Positions 46,708 through 56,193 of a stretch of 64,000 nt of DNA are shown here, piece after piece. Origin of the DNA: Mycolicibacterium phocaicum (GTDB taxonomy: Bacteria > Actinomycetota > Actinomycetes > Mycobacteriales > Mycobacteriaceae). Both the position numbers and the translations under genes were made by a program. The number at the start of each line of letters is the position of its first letter. Positions within the stretch are counted from its first letter, which is position 1. Below the pieces are notes generated by a model. It saw nothing but the letters and a program-made list of their open reading frames with translations. It ran no database searches and had not been told where the DNA came from. The DNA lies in the NCBI RefSeq assembly GCF_010731115.1, contig NZ_AP022616.1:1-64000 (forward strand), written 5' to 3'.

Positions 46708-48177
46708 CTAGTCGGTGAACCGTGCCCGGAGTTGTTCGCGCAGAATCTGTTTCGCGATCTTGCCGTTGGTCGTGAGGGGTAGCGCGTCGGCGAACACGAC
46801 GTGCCGGGGGCGCTTGAAGGCCGCGATGCGTTCCCGCACGTGCGCGGTGAGGACGTCCGCGTCAGGCTGCGTGCCGGCGGTGGGCACGACGACCGCGCAG
46901 ATCGCCTCGCCCCAATACGGATCGGGAACTCCCACGACCGCAACATGATCCACGTCGGGGTGCGATGACAGCACGTCTTCGACTTCCCGGGAGGACACGT
47001 TCTCGCCGCCGGTGATGATGACGTCCTTCAGCCGGTCGGAGACCACGAGCCGGCCCGCGCCGTCGACGTATCCGACGTCGCCGGTGTGCAACCAGCCGTC
47101 GTCGGTCGTGGGCGTGTCGGGCCAGTACCGGACCGCCACCTGGTCGCCGCGCACCAGGATTTCGCCGTTCGGCGCGATGCGGATCTGCACACCGGCGTGG
47201 GGACGACCGGCGGTGGTGAGCACCGCGGTGTCACCCGCGGCGCCCGCACGATGGTCCTCGGGGCCGAGAAACGTGACGTTGCCGCCGGTTTCGGTCATGC
47301 CGTAGCCCTGATGGAATCCCACGTCGAGTCGGTCGAGGGCACGTCGCAACAGGTCGGCGGGGATGGCTGAGGAACCGTAGGCGATGTCGCGCAGCGACGG
47401 CAGATCGGTGCCGGTCCGGTCCAGATGGGTCAGCAGGCTGTGCAGCATGGTCGGAGCCAACGAACACGAGGTCACCTGGTACCGGTTCACCGCAGCCGCG
47501 AAGGCGTCGGGCCGGAATGCCGCCACCGGCAGCACCGTCGACCGGGCACCGTGGTGCACCAGCATGTTGTACCCGGCGATATGGCACATGGGAAAAGGCA
47601 GCAGATAGACGCCGCCCGGGCGGACCGACCTGCCGGCGATGCTGCCCCGAACCGCCGCGGTGATCGAACGGTGCGTGTGCACAACACCTTTCGGCGTTCC
47701 CGTGGACCCGCTGGTGAACAGCAGCCAGACGGGGTCGTCGGCGTCCGGCTCGTCGGGCACGGGCCATGCGGCCGATTGCGTTGCCGCAGTCCACTCTTCG
47801 CTGTCGAATGAGATTGTCTCGGGCCGGTTCAGGGTCCCCAGATAGCGGCCGTCACCCAGAATCAGGGTGGGAGCCGCGGTGGCCAGTTGCGCGGTCTGCT
47901 CGTCGGCACTGAGCCGCTGATTGATCAGGACGAGGATGCATCCGGCGCGGGGCACCGCGTAGTAGAGCGTCGCGTAATCCGGGCCGTTGTCGGCGATCAC
48001 CGCGACGTGGTCGCCGCGCGTCGTTCGGGACGCGATCCAGCCGGCGACCGCCGCGATCGACCGGTCGAATTGCGCGAACGTCGTGACGGCGCCGTCCTCG
48101 GCGATGAGAGCAGGACGATCGGGTACCGCGGCAGCCGCGTCGGACACCAGGTGATGGAGCAATTCACCGTGCCCCAC
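46708..48177 (-). CDS. AMP-dependent acyl-CoA synthetase/ligase
   Basis: Adenylate-forming enzyme of 489 residues. P-loop LLFTSGSTGTPKGVVHTHRS, YGMTETGG, WLHTGDVGYVDGAGRLVVSDRLKDVIITGGENVSSREVE and the catalytic Lys in LTTNGKIAKQ are all present. It probably makes a CoA thioester from a carboxylate such as a fatty or aromatic acid. GTG 48177. The oxidoreductase gene lies 92 bases upstream on the same strand. Confidence 0.9.
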   Translation of the reverse strand: MGHGELLHHLVSDAAAAVPDRPALIAEDGAVTTFAQFDRSIAAVAGWIASRTTRGDHVAVIADNGPDYATLYYAVPRAGCILVLINQRLSADEQTAQLATAAPTLILGDGRYLGTLNRPETISFDSEEWTAATQSAAWPVPDEPDADDPVWLLFTSGSTGTPKGVVHTHRSITAAVRGSIAGRSVRPGGVYLLPFPMCHIAGYNMLVHHGARSTVLPVAAFRPDAFAAAVNRYQVTSCSLAPTMLHSLLTHLDRTGTDLPSLRDIAYGSSAIPADLLRRALDRLDVGFHQGYGMTETGGNVTFLGPEDHRAGAAGDTAVLTTAGRPHAGVQIRIAPNGEILVRGDQVAVRYWPDTPTTDDGWLHTGDVGYVDGAGRLVVSDRLKDVIITGGENVSSREVEDVLSSHPDVDHVAVVGVPDPYWGEAICAVVVPTAGTQPDADVLTAHVRERIAAFKRPRHVVFADALPLTTNGKIAKQILREQLRARFTD

Positions 48178-48269
48178 AACGCCTCCCGTGCCTCGACCTG
48201 AATGTCCGCATCACGCTACCAGCCCGGATATCGGATATGTCTCCGTCCCAAGGGCTTTGGCCGGACGGC

Positions 48270-49289
48270 TCAGTGGGGACGCGTGGCGAGGATGACCTTG
48301 CCGCGGACATGACCGGCCTCGACGAGGCGGTGCGCGTCAGCCACCTTCGACAGCGGCAGTACCTCGGTTTCCGGCGGCCGGATCACGCCCCTGGCGCACA
48401 GTGCGGCCAACTCCATCAGATGCTGGGGCTGGCGCTGGACCACGATCATGTTGGAGACGATCCGCACCCCGCGCTCGGCAGCACGGGCCACCCGCTCCGC
48501 GTCGGCGCGCGAGATGAGCGTCTCGATCTCGACGTAGTTGCCGCCGGGTGCCACCAGCTCCTCGGCATGCGGCAGCAGGGTGTCCAGCCCGACAGCGTCG
48601 AGCACCAGATCGACGCCCGACGGGGCCCAGGCCCGCAGCTGCGCGACGACGTCGCCGCCCCGGTAGTCGATGGCCAGCTCAGCGCCGAGCCCGGTGACGT
48701 AATCGAAGTTCTTCGGGCTGCACGTCACCGCCACCCGCGCGCCCAGCGCCCGGGCGATCTGGATCGCGGCGCTGCCGACGCCGCCGGCGCCGCCGTTGAT
48801 CAGGACGGTCTGGCCGTCCCGCAGCCCGCCGGCATCGACCATGCCGCCATAGGCCGTGCTGCCCGCCACCGGCAGTCCCGCGGCGTCGACGTGGCTCCAG
48901 CCCGCGGGCAGTGGCGCGAGCAGCTCGGACGATGCGAGGCAGTATTCGGCATACGTGCCGTCTGCACCGTTGCGCTGGTTGGACATTCCGAAGACCTGAT
49001 CACCCACCTGCCAGCGCGTCACGCCCGGCCCGACCGCCGCGACGACACCGGCCAGGTCGAAGCCCAGCACGAACGGGAAGTGATAGTCGATGTAGGCGGA
49101 GAGCTTGCCCTCGCGAGTTTTCCAGTCCGCCGGGTTGACGCTGGTGCAGGCGATCTCGACCAGCACCTCGTCGGCCCCGGGCACCGGGGTCGGCAACTCG
49201 GCGGCGTGCAGCACCTCGGGGCCGCCGAACTCGGTCAGCACCATGGCGTGCATGGTGTCCGGCGGGGGAGCGATGTGGGAGGTCATCAT
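48270..49289 (-). CDS. zinc-independent quinone-type NADP oxidoreductase (MDR family)
   Basis: Medium-chain reductase of 339 residues. GroES-like N-terminus (VLTEFGGPEVLHAAELPTP, VNPADWKTREGKL) and Rossmann domain VLINGGAGGVGSAAIQIAR, with AVTCSPKNFDYV behind it. It lacks the zinc-binding Cys/His of alcohol dehydrogenases, fitting quinone or enone reductases. The tail GHVRGKVILA is typical. ATG at 49289 or 49286. Confidence 0.87.
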   Translation of the reverse strand: MMTSHIAPPPDTMHAMVLTEFGGPEVLHAAELPTPVPGADEVLVEIACTSVNPADWKTREGKLSAYIDYHFPFVLGFDLAGVVAAVGPGVTRWQVGDQVFGMSNQRNGADGTYAEYCLASSELLAPLPAGWSHVDAAGLPVAGSTAYGGMVDAGGLRDGQTVLINGGAGGVGSAAIQIARALGARVAVTCSPKNFDYVTGLGAELAIDYRGGDVVAQLRAWAPSGVDLVLDAVGLDTLLPHAEELVAPGGNYVEIETLISRADAERVARAAERGVRIVSNMIVVQRQPQHLMELAALCARGVIRPPETEVLPLSKVADAHRLVEAGHVRGKVILATRPH

Positions 49290-49429
49290 TCGGTCTTAGT
49301 CGGCCCACAGCGACCGTGGAAGGGCGGTTCCCACTCGGTGACACCCCCGGTCGGGATGCGATTTTTGGTGACGGTGGCCTGCGCCCCGTGGGGGACAATG
49401 GAGACACCGATGGGAACGGGGGACGGTCC

Positions 49430-49945
49430 ATGCCGTACACGGTGTCGCAGGTGCTGAATTCCGATCCGGAATCGCTGCTGACCGCATCCCTCGGCGCGCG
49501 GGCCGCGGCCCAGCGTGTCGACGCCCAGATCGACCGGGCACGAACACAATTCGCGCACCTGGCCGAGGGCTGGACCGGTACCGCCGCCGATGCCGCGCAG
49601 AAGCAGGGCCGCGAATCACTCGATGAGCAGACCGCATATCGGAACCACCTCGATGCCGTGGCCGAGCCGTTGGCGACAGGTGGTGCCCAGCTCATCGAGC
49701 TGCGCGCCAATCTCAAAAAGACAGTCGACGCTGCCGAGTCGCAGTGGGACGTCGCCGACGACGGTGGGGTCACGCCGGGCTTCTGGCTCCGCTGGTATTC
49801 GCGGGTTTCGCCGGTCCAGGCACTGCAGATCGCGGCCAAGCGGATCGAGGTCGAGAACGCGATCAAACTGCTGCTCGCGAAGTTCGAGGCGGCCGACCGG
49901 GACACCGGCTATCAGCTCCGCAAGGTCGGTTGGGAACTGGCATGA
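49430..49945 (+). CDS. WXG100-like protein, first gene of candidate type VII effector operon
   Basis: Helical protein of 171 residues. LAEGWTGTAADAAQKQGRES holds a W-T-G (WXG) turn between two helices, as in ESX/type VII substrates and their partners. A C-terminal helical extension follows (AKRIEVENAIKLLLAKFEA). ATG 49430 starts MPYTVSQVLNSDPESLL, a form I associate with ESX-linked proteins. Its TGA overlaps the next ATG (ATGA). No EccC, EccD or other ESX machinery gene is nearby, so secretion would use an ESX system elsewhere. Likely chaperone or co-secreted partner of the next protein. Confidence 0.75.
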   Translation: MPYTVSQVLNSDPESLLTASLGARAAAQRVDAQIDRARTQFAHLAEGWTGTAADAAQKQGRESLDEQTAYRNHLDAVAEPLATGGAQLIELRANLKKTVDAAESQWDVADDGGVTPGFWLRWYSRVSPVQALQIAAKRIEVENAIKLLLAKFEAADRDTGYQLRKVGWELA

Positions 49946-51123
49946 CCGCGCCGTTGACGGTCGTCGTGGCCTCGTTGCGGGAAACCGCGGCGGAGTTGGC
50001 GGACCTGGCCCGCGGGCTGTGCAACGACGGTGGCGGCGCGGCACTCTCCGCCGCCGCGGGCCCGGTGGCCGAACTCGACAGCGGCCAGGCGTGTCGAGAA
50101 GTGGGGGCTGCGCTCCTGCGCCGTGCGCAGGTGCTCGGACACGGCATGTCCGCGTTCGCGGGGAAGCTCGATTCGGCTGCGTTCCTTTACGAGCACGGCG
50201 ACCGGGCAGCCGCCGAACGCATTCCGTTCGACGTGCCGGAAGCGAAGGACGCACGAATCGGAGATGATCCCGGGGAAGCCGGGTACGACCCCGTCAACAA
50301 GTACGAAGACGCGCTGCGCGACGCGGGTCTGCTGAGTGGGGACAGCGCCGGGTACTACCGGGAGTGGCTGCAGAATGCGGCGAAAAAGGGTGTGCCGCCT
50401 CGGGTCATCGTCGACATCGCGCGGCAGCAGAATCTCACCCCGGCGAGTTTCGACATCCTCGAGGGCCTGCAGCGCGCCGTCGACAACCACCGAACGAGCA
50501 GCGATCCCAGCGACGACAACACCTACTTCCTGCTATCCCCGGGGACCAGCGCCGACGACGCCCGCCGGGCAGTGTTGATGACGTACATCCTCAACGCGGG
50601 CACCAGCTACACCAAGGGAAACCCGACCACCGACTTCGCCGAGACGCCCTACACCGCTGACGAGGTGCGGCGCATCGCCGACCGGCAGTCGGCGAATTCC
50701 TGGAGCTACGAACAGGTTCCGCGACTAGCGGGCAGCGGCGGGCGGTTCGCCACCACGCCCAACGGCATGCTGATGGGGCTGGGCGGCGGGTTCATCCAGA
50801 ACCAGCTGAGCCAGCAGGCCGGATCCACGTACGGTGACGTGTTCCTGATCAACATCGATCACCCGACGGATGCCGGCGACCAACTCCGCAAGATCATCGG
50901 GTCGGGTCAGATGTGGTACGACGGACCCGGCGGCGCGCGCCAGCAGGACATGGACATCGACCGCATCCTGCATCACGAAGAGCGGCACTCGGGACAATGG
51001 GCCGCGTTGGGACCGGTGGAATTCGCCAAGCAGTACGCGATCAGTCTGGCCGCCGAAAAGCTCACCGGCCGCCGAAATCCGTTCGAGACCAACGCCGGCG
51101 CATCGGACGGGGGCTATTCGTGA
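49942..51123 (+). CDS. candidate type VII-secreted zinc metallopeptidase effector
   Basis: Protein of 393 residues. Residues 1-95 form a helical hairpin region ending in Y83-E-H-G-D87, a YxxxD secretion motif. The middle (100-290) is a linker or unknown domain. The C-terminus holds H345-E-E-R-H349 (HEXXH), an adjacent H344, and downstream RRNPFE (E382) and DGGY near the end, which could supply a third zinc ligand. A zincin-like peptidase is the best reading. No signal peptide. It starts in the ATGA overlap with the WXG gene and its TGA overlaps the lipoprotein GTG. Target unknown. Confidence 0.68.
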   Translation: MTAPLTVVVASLRETAAELADLARGLCNDGGGAALSAAAGPVAELDSGQACREVGAALLRRAQVLGHGMSAFAGKLDSAAFLYEHGDRAAAERIPFDVPEAKDARIGDDPGEAGYDPVNKYEDALRDAGLLSGDSAGYYREWLQNAAKKGVPPRVIVDIARQQNLTPASFDILEGLQRAVDNHRTSSDPSDDNTYFLLSPGTSADDARRAVLMTYILNAGTSYTKGNPTTDFAETPYTADEVRRIADRQSANSWSYEQVPRLAGSGGRFATTPNGMLMGLGGGFIQNQLSQQAGSTYGDVFLINIDHPTDAGDQLRKIIGSGQMWYDGPGGARQQDMDIDRILHHEERHSGQWAALGPVEFAKQYAISLAAEKLTGRRNPFETNAGASDGGYS

Positions 51124-52127
51124 TCCGGCGAATCCGCTGTCTGGGTGTGGCTTTCGTGACACTGCTGGCGTTGTGCGGCTGTGATCCGCTGGGGAAGCCG
51201 TCACTACCGGTTCAATTCGGAGTCCGGGTGACCGACGGACAACTGCGGGTGTGGACCGGCTCACCATGCCGCGGCACGACGGCCGTCGACGTCACCTTCA
51301 ACACCGATGGCCGCGTCAAGGCGGAACTGAAGCTCGAGGTGCCGCCGTTGCCGGCAGCCGTCGGTTCACGCAAGGCTCCGCCGAACCCCGGCGTCGAAGT
51401 CGAGTACCTCACCGTCGGCGGGCCCTACCCAGGGTTCGACGTGGTGACGCCGCTGCCCGCCGGATTCGACTGGCGCACCGCGGACACCGTGTCCGTCTTC
51501 CCGCAGTCCCCACGATCATTCGGCGCTGTCAGCAAGCTGGGCGAGGCCATCACGGAGTCGGACCGGCATCCGCCGGACACCTACTGGTTCGAGGGCATCG
51601 GTTGGCTCAACCCCGCGGAAGTCGCGGCCCGGGACGGCACGAAGTTCCTGGCGCTCTGTTCACGTGACCCTGCGCAGGGGCGGCAACTGCCAAGGGTTTT
51701 CGGGGTGCGGGTCACCGACGGGACGTTGCGAATCTGGCCCGGCCGCTACTGCGGTCCGGTGGACGGCGTGATCCTGACATTCCAGCCCGGTCAGACGGAT
51801 CTGGTACTGGCTGCCGACTCACGCAATGCCGTACCGTTCGACTCCCTGACCGCCACCGGGCCGTATCCGGGCTTCGCGGTGATCCGGCCGCTGCCCGGCG
51901 GATTCGACTGGCGGACCCGGAAAACGGTGCTGCTGCGGGTCTACCGCAGCAGCGGGGAGCCGGAGACCACCACAACCGACCTCGGCCCGGCCGTCACCGA
52001 GTCGGGCCGGCATGCAGCGGATACCTACTGGTTCCAGGGATTCGGCTGGTTGAGTCCCGCTGACGTCGCAGGCAAGGACGGCACGGAGCTGTTGACCGCG
52101 TGTGCGCCCGAGCCGCAGCACCGGTGA
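51120..52127 (+). CDS. lipoprotein with two tandem homologous domains (candidate immunity or receptor)
   Basis: Exported lipoprotein of 335 residues. GTG 51120 gives a signal peptide with lipobox LLALCGC (Cys21). The mature part is an internal duplication: FGVRVTDGQLRVWTG, GPYPGFDVVTPLPAGFDWRT and DTYWFEGIGWLNPAEV recur as FGVRVTDGTLRIWPG, GPYPGFAVIRPLPGGFDWRT and DTYWFQGFGWLSPADV. Each unit has about 145 residues with one Cys pair. The fold is not recognised. Coupling to the effector gene suggests cell-surface protection from the effector, or a receptor; neither is proven. Confidence 0.72.
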   Translation: MIRRIRCLGVAFVTLLALCGCDPLGKPSLPVQFGVRVTDGQLRVWTGSPCRGTTAVDVTFNTDGRVKAELKLEVPPLPAAVGSRKAPPNPGVEVEYLTVGGPYPGFDVVTPLPAGFDWRTADTVSVFPQSPRSFGAVSKLGEAITESDRHPPDTYWFEGIGWLNPAEVAARDGTKFLALCSRDPAQGRQLPRVFGVRVTDGTLRIWPGRYCGPVDGVILTFQPGQTDLVLAADSRNAVPFDSLTATGPYPGFAVIRPLPGGFDWRTRKTVLLRVYRSSGEPETTTTDLGPAVTESGRHAADTYWFQGFGWLSPADVAGKDGTELLTACAPEPQHR

Positions 52128-52191
52128 CATTGCCGGTATCGCGCGCCGCACGTCTTCGACTTGGCCGCGCCGACCGGCTAATGTCCGCGCC

Positions 52192-52833
52192 ATGGCCCGG
52201 TTGACGGACGATGTCGCCCGACTGCTCGAGGAGCGGTCGGGCCGGGTGATCGTCGGTCTGACCGGGCCACCGGGTGTCGGCAAGTCGACCGCGGCCGAGC
52301 GGCTCGTCGATGAATTCAATGCCACGCAGCGCGATTTCGCCGCCCTACTGCCCATGGATGGGTTTCACCTCGCCAATGGGCAGCTGGCGCGGCTCGGCCG
52401 CAAAGGCCGTAAGGGCGCCCCGGACACCTTCGATGCGGCCGGTTTCCTGGTGGCGCTGGCTCGGGTGCGGGACGCGTATCAAACTGCTGATGTCTATGTG
52501 CCACGGTTCGATCGGGCGCTCGAGGAGTCCGTGGCGGCCGGTCTGGTTGTGCCCGCGGCGGCCCGGCTCGTGGTCACGGAGGGGAACTATCTGGCGTTGC
52601 CGTCCCACGGCTTTTCCGGGGCGCGGGAGTTGATCGATGGGCTGTACTACCTCAGGGGCGCCGACGACGTGCGGCGGCAGCGGCTGCTCGCGCGCCACAT
52701 CGCCGGCGGGCGGAGTTTGATCGCGGCCGAGCACTGGGTGCGTGCGGTCGACGAGCCGAACGCGCGGTTGATCGCCGAGACCGAGGCGCGATGTGATCGC
52801 ACCTGGGATATCGATGACGGCGACCGGCCGTGA
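52192..52833 (+). CDS. nucleoside/nucleotide kinase-family protein (uridine kinase/PanK fold)
   Basis: P-loop kinase of 213 residues. Walker A is LTGPPGVGKSTAAERL; MDGFHLANGQL is the DGFH substrate motif of the uridine kinase/pantothenate kinase/phosphoribulokinase class; VTEGNYLAL is the Walker-B-type strand; the lid region is RQRLLARHIAGGRS. Substrate unclear; sugars, nucleosides or pantothenate are possible. ATG 52192 starts MARLTDDVARLL. Confidence 0.82.
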   Translation: MARLTDDVARLLEERSGRVIVGLTGPPGVGKSTAAERLVDEFNATQRDFAALLPMDGFHLANGQLARLGRKGRKGAPDTFDAAGFLVALARVRDAYQTADVYVPRFDRALEESVAAGLVVPAAARLVVTEGNYLALPSHGFSGARELIDGLYYLRGADDVRRQRLLARHIAGGRSLIAAEHWVRAVDEPNARLIAETEARCDRTWDIDDGDRP

Positions 52834-52842
52834 TCGCGACCC

Positions 52843-53656
52843 TTACCGGGCCTCGCGCGGCGGGCGCGCCGTCTCCGCGGTCTGGCGCCGGTAACCCGAC
52901 GGTGATCGCCCGCTGAACTGGGTGAAGCAGCGGGTGAACGCGCTCAGGCTCTCGAAGCCGACCGCGGTGGCAGTGGCCTGCACCGACTGTCCCGGTTCTG
53001 TCAGCAATGCCATCGCCCGGAGCATCCGGGCGTTGAGAAGGTAAGTCCGCCAAGACAATCCGATGGACTCCTGGAACAGCCGGCGCAGCGTGCGTTCAGA
53101 TACCGAGACCGCGCGGCTCACCTGTTCGGCCGTTGCCGAAGCGAGATGCGCCTTCGTATAGGCCATTGCCGCGGCGACGATCGGGTGCTCGGACGTCGGC
53201 AGGCTCAGCGGTGCTTCGTGGTCCAGCGCCTCGACCACGAGATGTGCCAGGGTGCGAAAGAACCCGTCCGAGACGGCATCGCCGTCCGGCCGGTCGATGG
53301 GCCACCGCAACGCGTAGATCATCATCTCGCGGATCAGCGGGGAAACGGCGATGATGCGAGCCCGGTCCGACCGGTCCGAGATCAGGCCGGGATCGAACAT
53401 CACGGCAACGGTCTGGACGTCGGGATTCATCACCGCCTGATGGGGCAGGCCGGCCGGTATCCAGGCGGCCTGTTGCGGCGGCAGCAGATAGTGGGCGACA
53501 TCGGTTTCCACCTCGACGAGGCCGTGCAGCGCGTATTCGATCTGGTGCACCTCGTGCGAGTGCCAGCCGGTGATCAGCGCGTCGCCCTCGTAGAGGTAGC
53601 TGCCGCCGAGGGCGCGGCCGCCGCGGCGCAGCTCGATCACCGGCCGCGCGGGCATC
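52843..53656 (-). CDS. AraC-family regulator with cupin sensor
   Basis: Regulator of about 270 residues. The N-terminal cupin part (WHSHEVHQIEYALHGLVEVET, LLPPQQAAWIPAGLPHQAV) probably senses a ligand. The C-terminal AraC domain has two HTH (ATAEQVSRAVSVSERTLRRLFQE and QSVQATATAVGFESLSAFTRCF) and ends GRSPSGYRR. ATG 53656 (MPARPVIEL) is used; GTG 53703 would add 16 residues. It is divergent from the amidohydrolase gene and may control it. Confidence 0.85.
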
Positions 53657-53752
53657 TTGGCCGTTTGAGATAAACCTCTGTCCGAAAGTGCAGAGACGGT
53701 CACGCCTCTAGACGGTACTACTGAGTGTGCAGTCGCGGACGTGAGGAGCAAT

Positions 53753-55015
53753 GTGAATACCGACGACCTGATCCTGGTGAGCATCGATGACCATGTTGTG
53801 GAGCCGCCCGACATGTTCGTCAACCATGTTCCGGACAAGTACAAGCCCGAGGCGCCGATCGTCGTCACCGACGACAAGGGCGTCGACCAGTGGATGTACC
53901 AGGGCCGCCCCCAAGGAGTGAGCGGGCTCAATGCCGTGGTCTCCTGGCCGGCCGAGGAGTGGGGTCGCGATCCTGCCGGGTTCGCCGAGATGCGTCCCGG
54001 CGTCTACGACGTGCACGAGCGGGTACGCGACATGAACCGCAACGGCATCCTGGCCTCGATGTGCTTCCCGACCTTCACCGGTTTCTCCGCCCGGCACCTG
54101 AACATGCACCGCGAAGAGGCCACCCTGGTGATGGTCTCGGCCTACAACGACTGGCATATCGATGAATGGGCCGGTTCGTACCCGGACCGGTTCATCCCCA
54201 TCGCGATCCTGCCGACGTGGAACCCCGAGGCGATGTGCCGTGAGATCCGTCGCGTCGCCGCGAAAGGGTGCCGGGCGGTGACGATGCCCGAGTTGCCGCA
54301 CCTGGAAGGCCTGCCGAGCTACTTCGACGAAGACTACTGGGGCCCGGTGTTCCGTACCCTGTCGGAAGAGAACGTCGTGATGTGCCTGCACATCGGCACC
54401 GGTTTCGGCGCGATCTCGATGGCCAAGGACGCCCCGATCGACAATCTGATCATCCTGGCCACGCAGGTCTCTGCGATGTGCGCCCAGGACCTGCTGTGGG
54501 GCCCGGCGATGCGCAACTACCCGGACCTGAAATTCGCGTTCTCCGAAGGCGGTATCGGTTGGATCCCGTTCTATCTGGATCGCAGCGACCGGCACTACAC
54601 CAACCAGAAATGGCTGCGCCGCGACTTCGGGGACAAGCTGCCCAGTGACGTCTTCCGTGAGCATTCGCTGGCGTGCTACGTCACCGACAAGACGTCGCTG
54701 AAGCTGCGCCACGAGATCGGTATCGACATCATCGCCTGGGAGTGCGACTATCCGCACTCGGACTGCTTCTGGCCCGATGCGCCCGAGCAGGTGCTGGCCG
54801 AGTTGAATGCCGCGGGCGCAAGCGATTCCGACATCGACAAGATCACCTGGCAGAACTCCTGCCGGTTCTTCGGCTGGGACCCGTTCAAGTTGACCCCGAA
54901 GGACCAGGCGACGGCGGGTGCCCTGCGCGCCAAAGCCGTCGACGTCGACACGTCGATCCGGCCGCGCGCCGAGTGGGCAAAGCTGTACGCGCAGAAGCAG
55001 ATGACGCTCACCTGA
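53753..55015 (+). CDS. amidohydrolase-family metal-dependent hydrolase/decarboxylase
   Basis: TIM-barrel enzyme of 420 residues, amidohydrolase_2 (ACMSD-like) type. DDHVVEPPDMF at the N-terminus, VMCLHIGTGFG (barrel His), FAFSEGGIGWIPFYLDR, and WECDYPHSDCFWP (metal Asp and His) mark the metal centre. Such mycobacterial enzymes probably decarboxylate or hydrolyse cyclic or aromatic acids; substrate unknown. GTG 53753 follows a GAGGAGC site. The stop lies within the left arm of the downstream terminator. Confidence 0.86.
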   Translation: MNTDDLILVSIDDHVVEPPDMFVNHVPDKYKPEAPIVVTDDKGVDQWMYQGRPQGVSGLNAVVSWPAEEWGRDPAGFAEMRPGVYDVHERVRDMNRNGILASMCFPTFTGFSARHLNMHREEATLVMVSAYNDWHIDEWAGSYPDRFIPIAILPTWNPEAMCREIRRVAAKGCRAVTMPELPHLEGLPSYFDEDYWGPVFRTLSEENVVMCLHIGTGFGAISMAKDAPIDNLIILATQVSAMCAQDLLWGPAMRNYPDLKFAFSEGGIGWIPFYLDRSDRHYTNQKWLRRDFGDKLPSDVFREHSLACYVTDKTSLKLRHEIGIDIIAWECDYPHSDCFWPDAPEQVLAELNAAGASDSDIDKITWQNSCRFFGWDPFKLTPKDQATAGALRAKAVDVDTSIRPRAEWAKLYAQKQMTLT

Positions 55016-55037
55016 TCCGGTCCGGCCGGATCAGGTG
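55009..55037. terminator. terminator hairpin overlapping amidohydrolase stop codon
   Basis: Twelve-base exact arms 55009-55020 and 55026-55037 with loop TCCGG. The forward gene's TGA (55013-55015) lies in the left arm. It also sits at the end of the reverse-strand acyl-CoA dehydrogenase gene, about 30 bases away, so it may serve both. Confidence 0.7.
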
Positions 55038-55068
55038 AGGGCACACCCAGAGTTGCGCGGCGCCGAAC

Positions 55069-56193
55069 TCAGCCGCGGGTCAGTTCTGCGTAGCGGGTCA
55101 CGTGGTGGTCGGTGGAGCCGTATTCGTACTGAACGGCGGTGAGCCGCTTGAAGTAGTGGCCGATGGCGAGCTCTTCGGTCATACCCATGCCGCCGTGCAG
55201 CTGTACGGCGTTCTGGCCGATGAACCGTGCGGCGCGGCCGACGGTGGCCTTGGCCGCGGAAACCGCGCGTGCCCGGGTGTGCGCGTCGGCTTCCAGGTTG
55301 AGCACGGCAAGGTACACCGCCGACACGGACTGTTCGAGCTCCATGTGCATGTCGACCATGCGATGCTGCAGGGCCTGGAAGCTGCCGATCGGCTGGCCGA
55401 ACTGCTGGCGCTGCTTGGCGTATTCGACGGTGTCCGCCAACGCCTTCCGCATGTTGCCGACGGCTTCGGCGCACACGGCGGCGGCGCCCTCGTCGCGGGC
55501 CTGGGCGATCGACGGCCACGCCTCGCCCTCGGCGCCGAGGAGCGCGTCGCCCGGCAGCCGGACGTCGCGGAGTTCCAGGTCGGCGGCCCGACGGTCGTCG
55601 ACGGTGCGGTAGCTGTGCATTACCAGCCCCTCGCGGGGCTCGGAGATGTCGACCAGGAACAGTGAGATGCCGCCGGGTGTCTGTGCGGTGACGAGCAGGT
55701 GGGTGGCCAACGGCGCGTTGACCACCATGATCTTGTCGCCGCGCAGCACCCAGTCGTCGCCGTCGCGGGAGGCGGTGGTCTGGACGTCCTGCCACCGGTC
55801 GCCGCTGTGGGCCTCGGCCGCGGCAAGCGCGACAACGGCTGTGCCGGAGGCGATTTCCGCCAAGATGGGGCCGGCAACCGGGCTACCGGATCGCAGCAAC
55901 AGACCGGCTGCGACCACCGCGGTGTCCACGTACGGTTCGATGACCAGGGCGTGACCCAGCGCTTCGGCGATCAGCATGACCTCGACGGGCCCGCCGCCGA
56001 TGCCACCCGCGTCTTCCGGCAGCGCGGCGCCGAGGATGCCGAGTTCCTCGGCGAACGACTGCCAGATGTCAGGCTGCCAACCGGGCCCCGATTTCGCTGC
56101 TGCCCGGCTGGTTTCGAGGTCATACCGGCCGGCCAGGAACTTGGACAGGCCGTCCCGGAGAAGTTCCTGTTCCGCGGAGAAGGTGAAGTCCAT
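55069..56193 (-). CDS. acyl-CoA dehydrogenase, smaller subunit of likely heteromeric pair
   Basis: ACAD-fold protein of 374 residues. N-terminal MDFTFSAEQELLRDGLSKFL, middle LAAAEAHSGDRWQ and C-terminal NAVQLHGGMGMTEELAIGHYFKRL are typical. The active-site block reads YEYGSTDHHVTRY, not Y-E-G-T, as in heterotetrameric ChsE-type beta subunits known from steroid side-chain catabolism. ATG 56193 follows directly on the stop of the partner gene. Substrate not known. Confidence 0.85.
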   Translation of the reverse strand: MDFTFSAEQELLRDGLSKFLAGRYDLETSRAAAKSGPGWQPDIWQSFAEELGILGAALPEDAGGIGGGPVEVMLIAEALGHALVIEPYVDTAVVAAGLLLRSGSPVAGPILAEIASGTAVVALAAAEAHSGDRWQDVQTTASRDGDDWVLRGDKIMVVNAPLATHLLVTAQTPGGISLFLVDISEPREGLVMHSYRTVDDRRAADLELRDVRLPGDALLGAEGEAWPSIAQARDEGAAAVCAEAVGNMRKALADTVEYAKQRQQFGQPIGSFQALQHRMVDMHMELEQSVSAVYLAVLNLEADAHTRARAVSAAKATVGRAARFIGQNAVQLHGGMGMTEELAIGHYFKRLTAVQYEYGSTDHHVTRYAELTRG

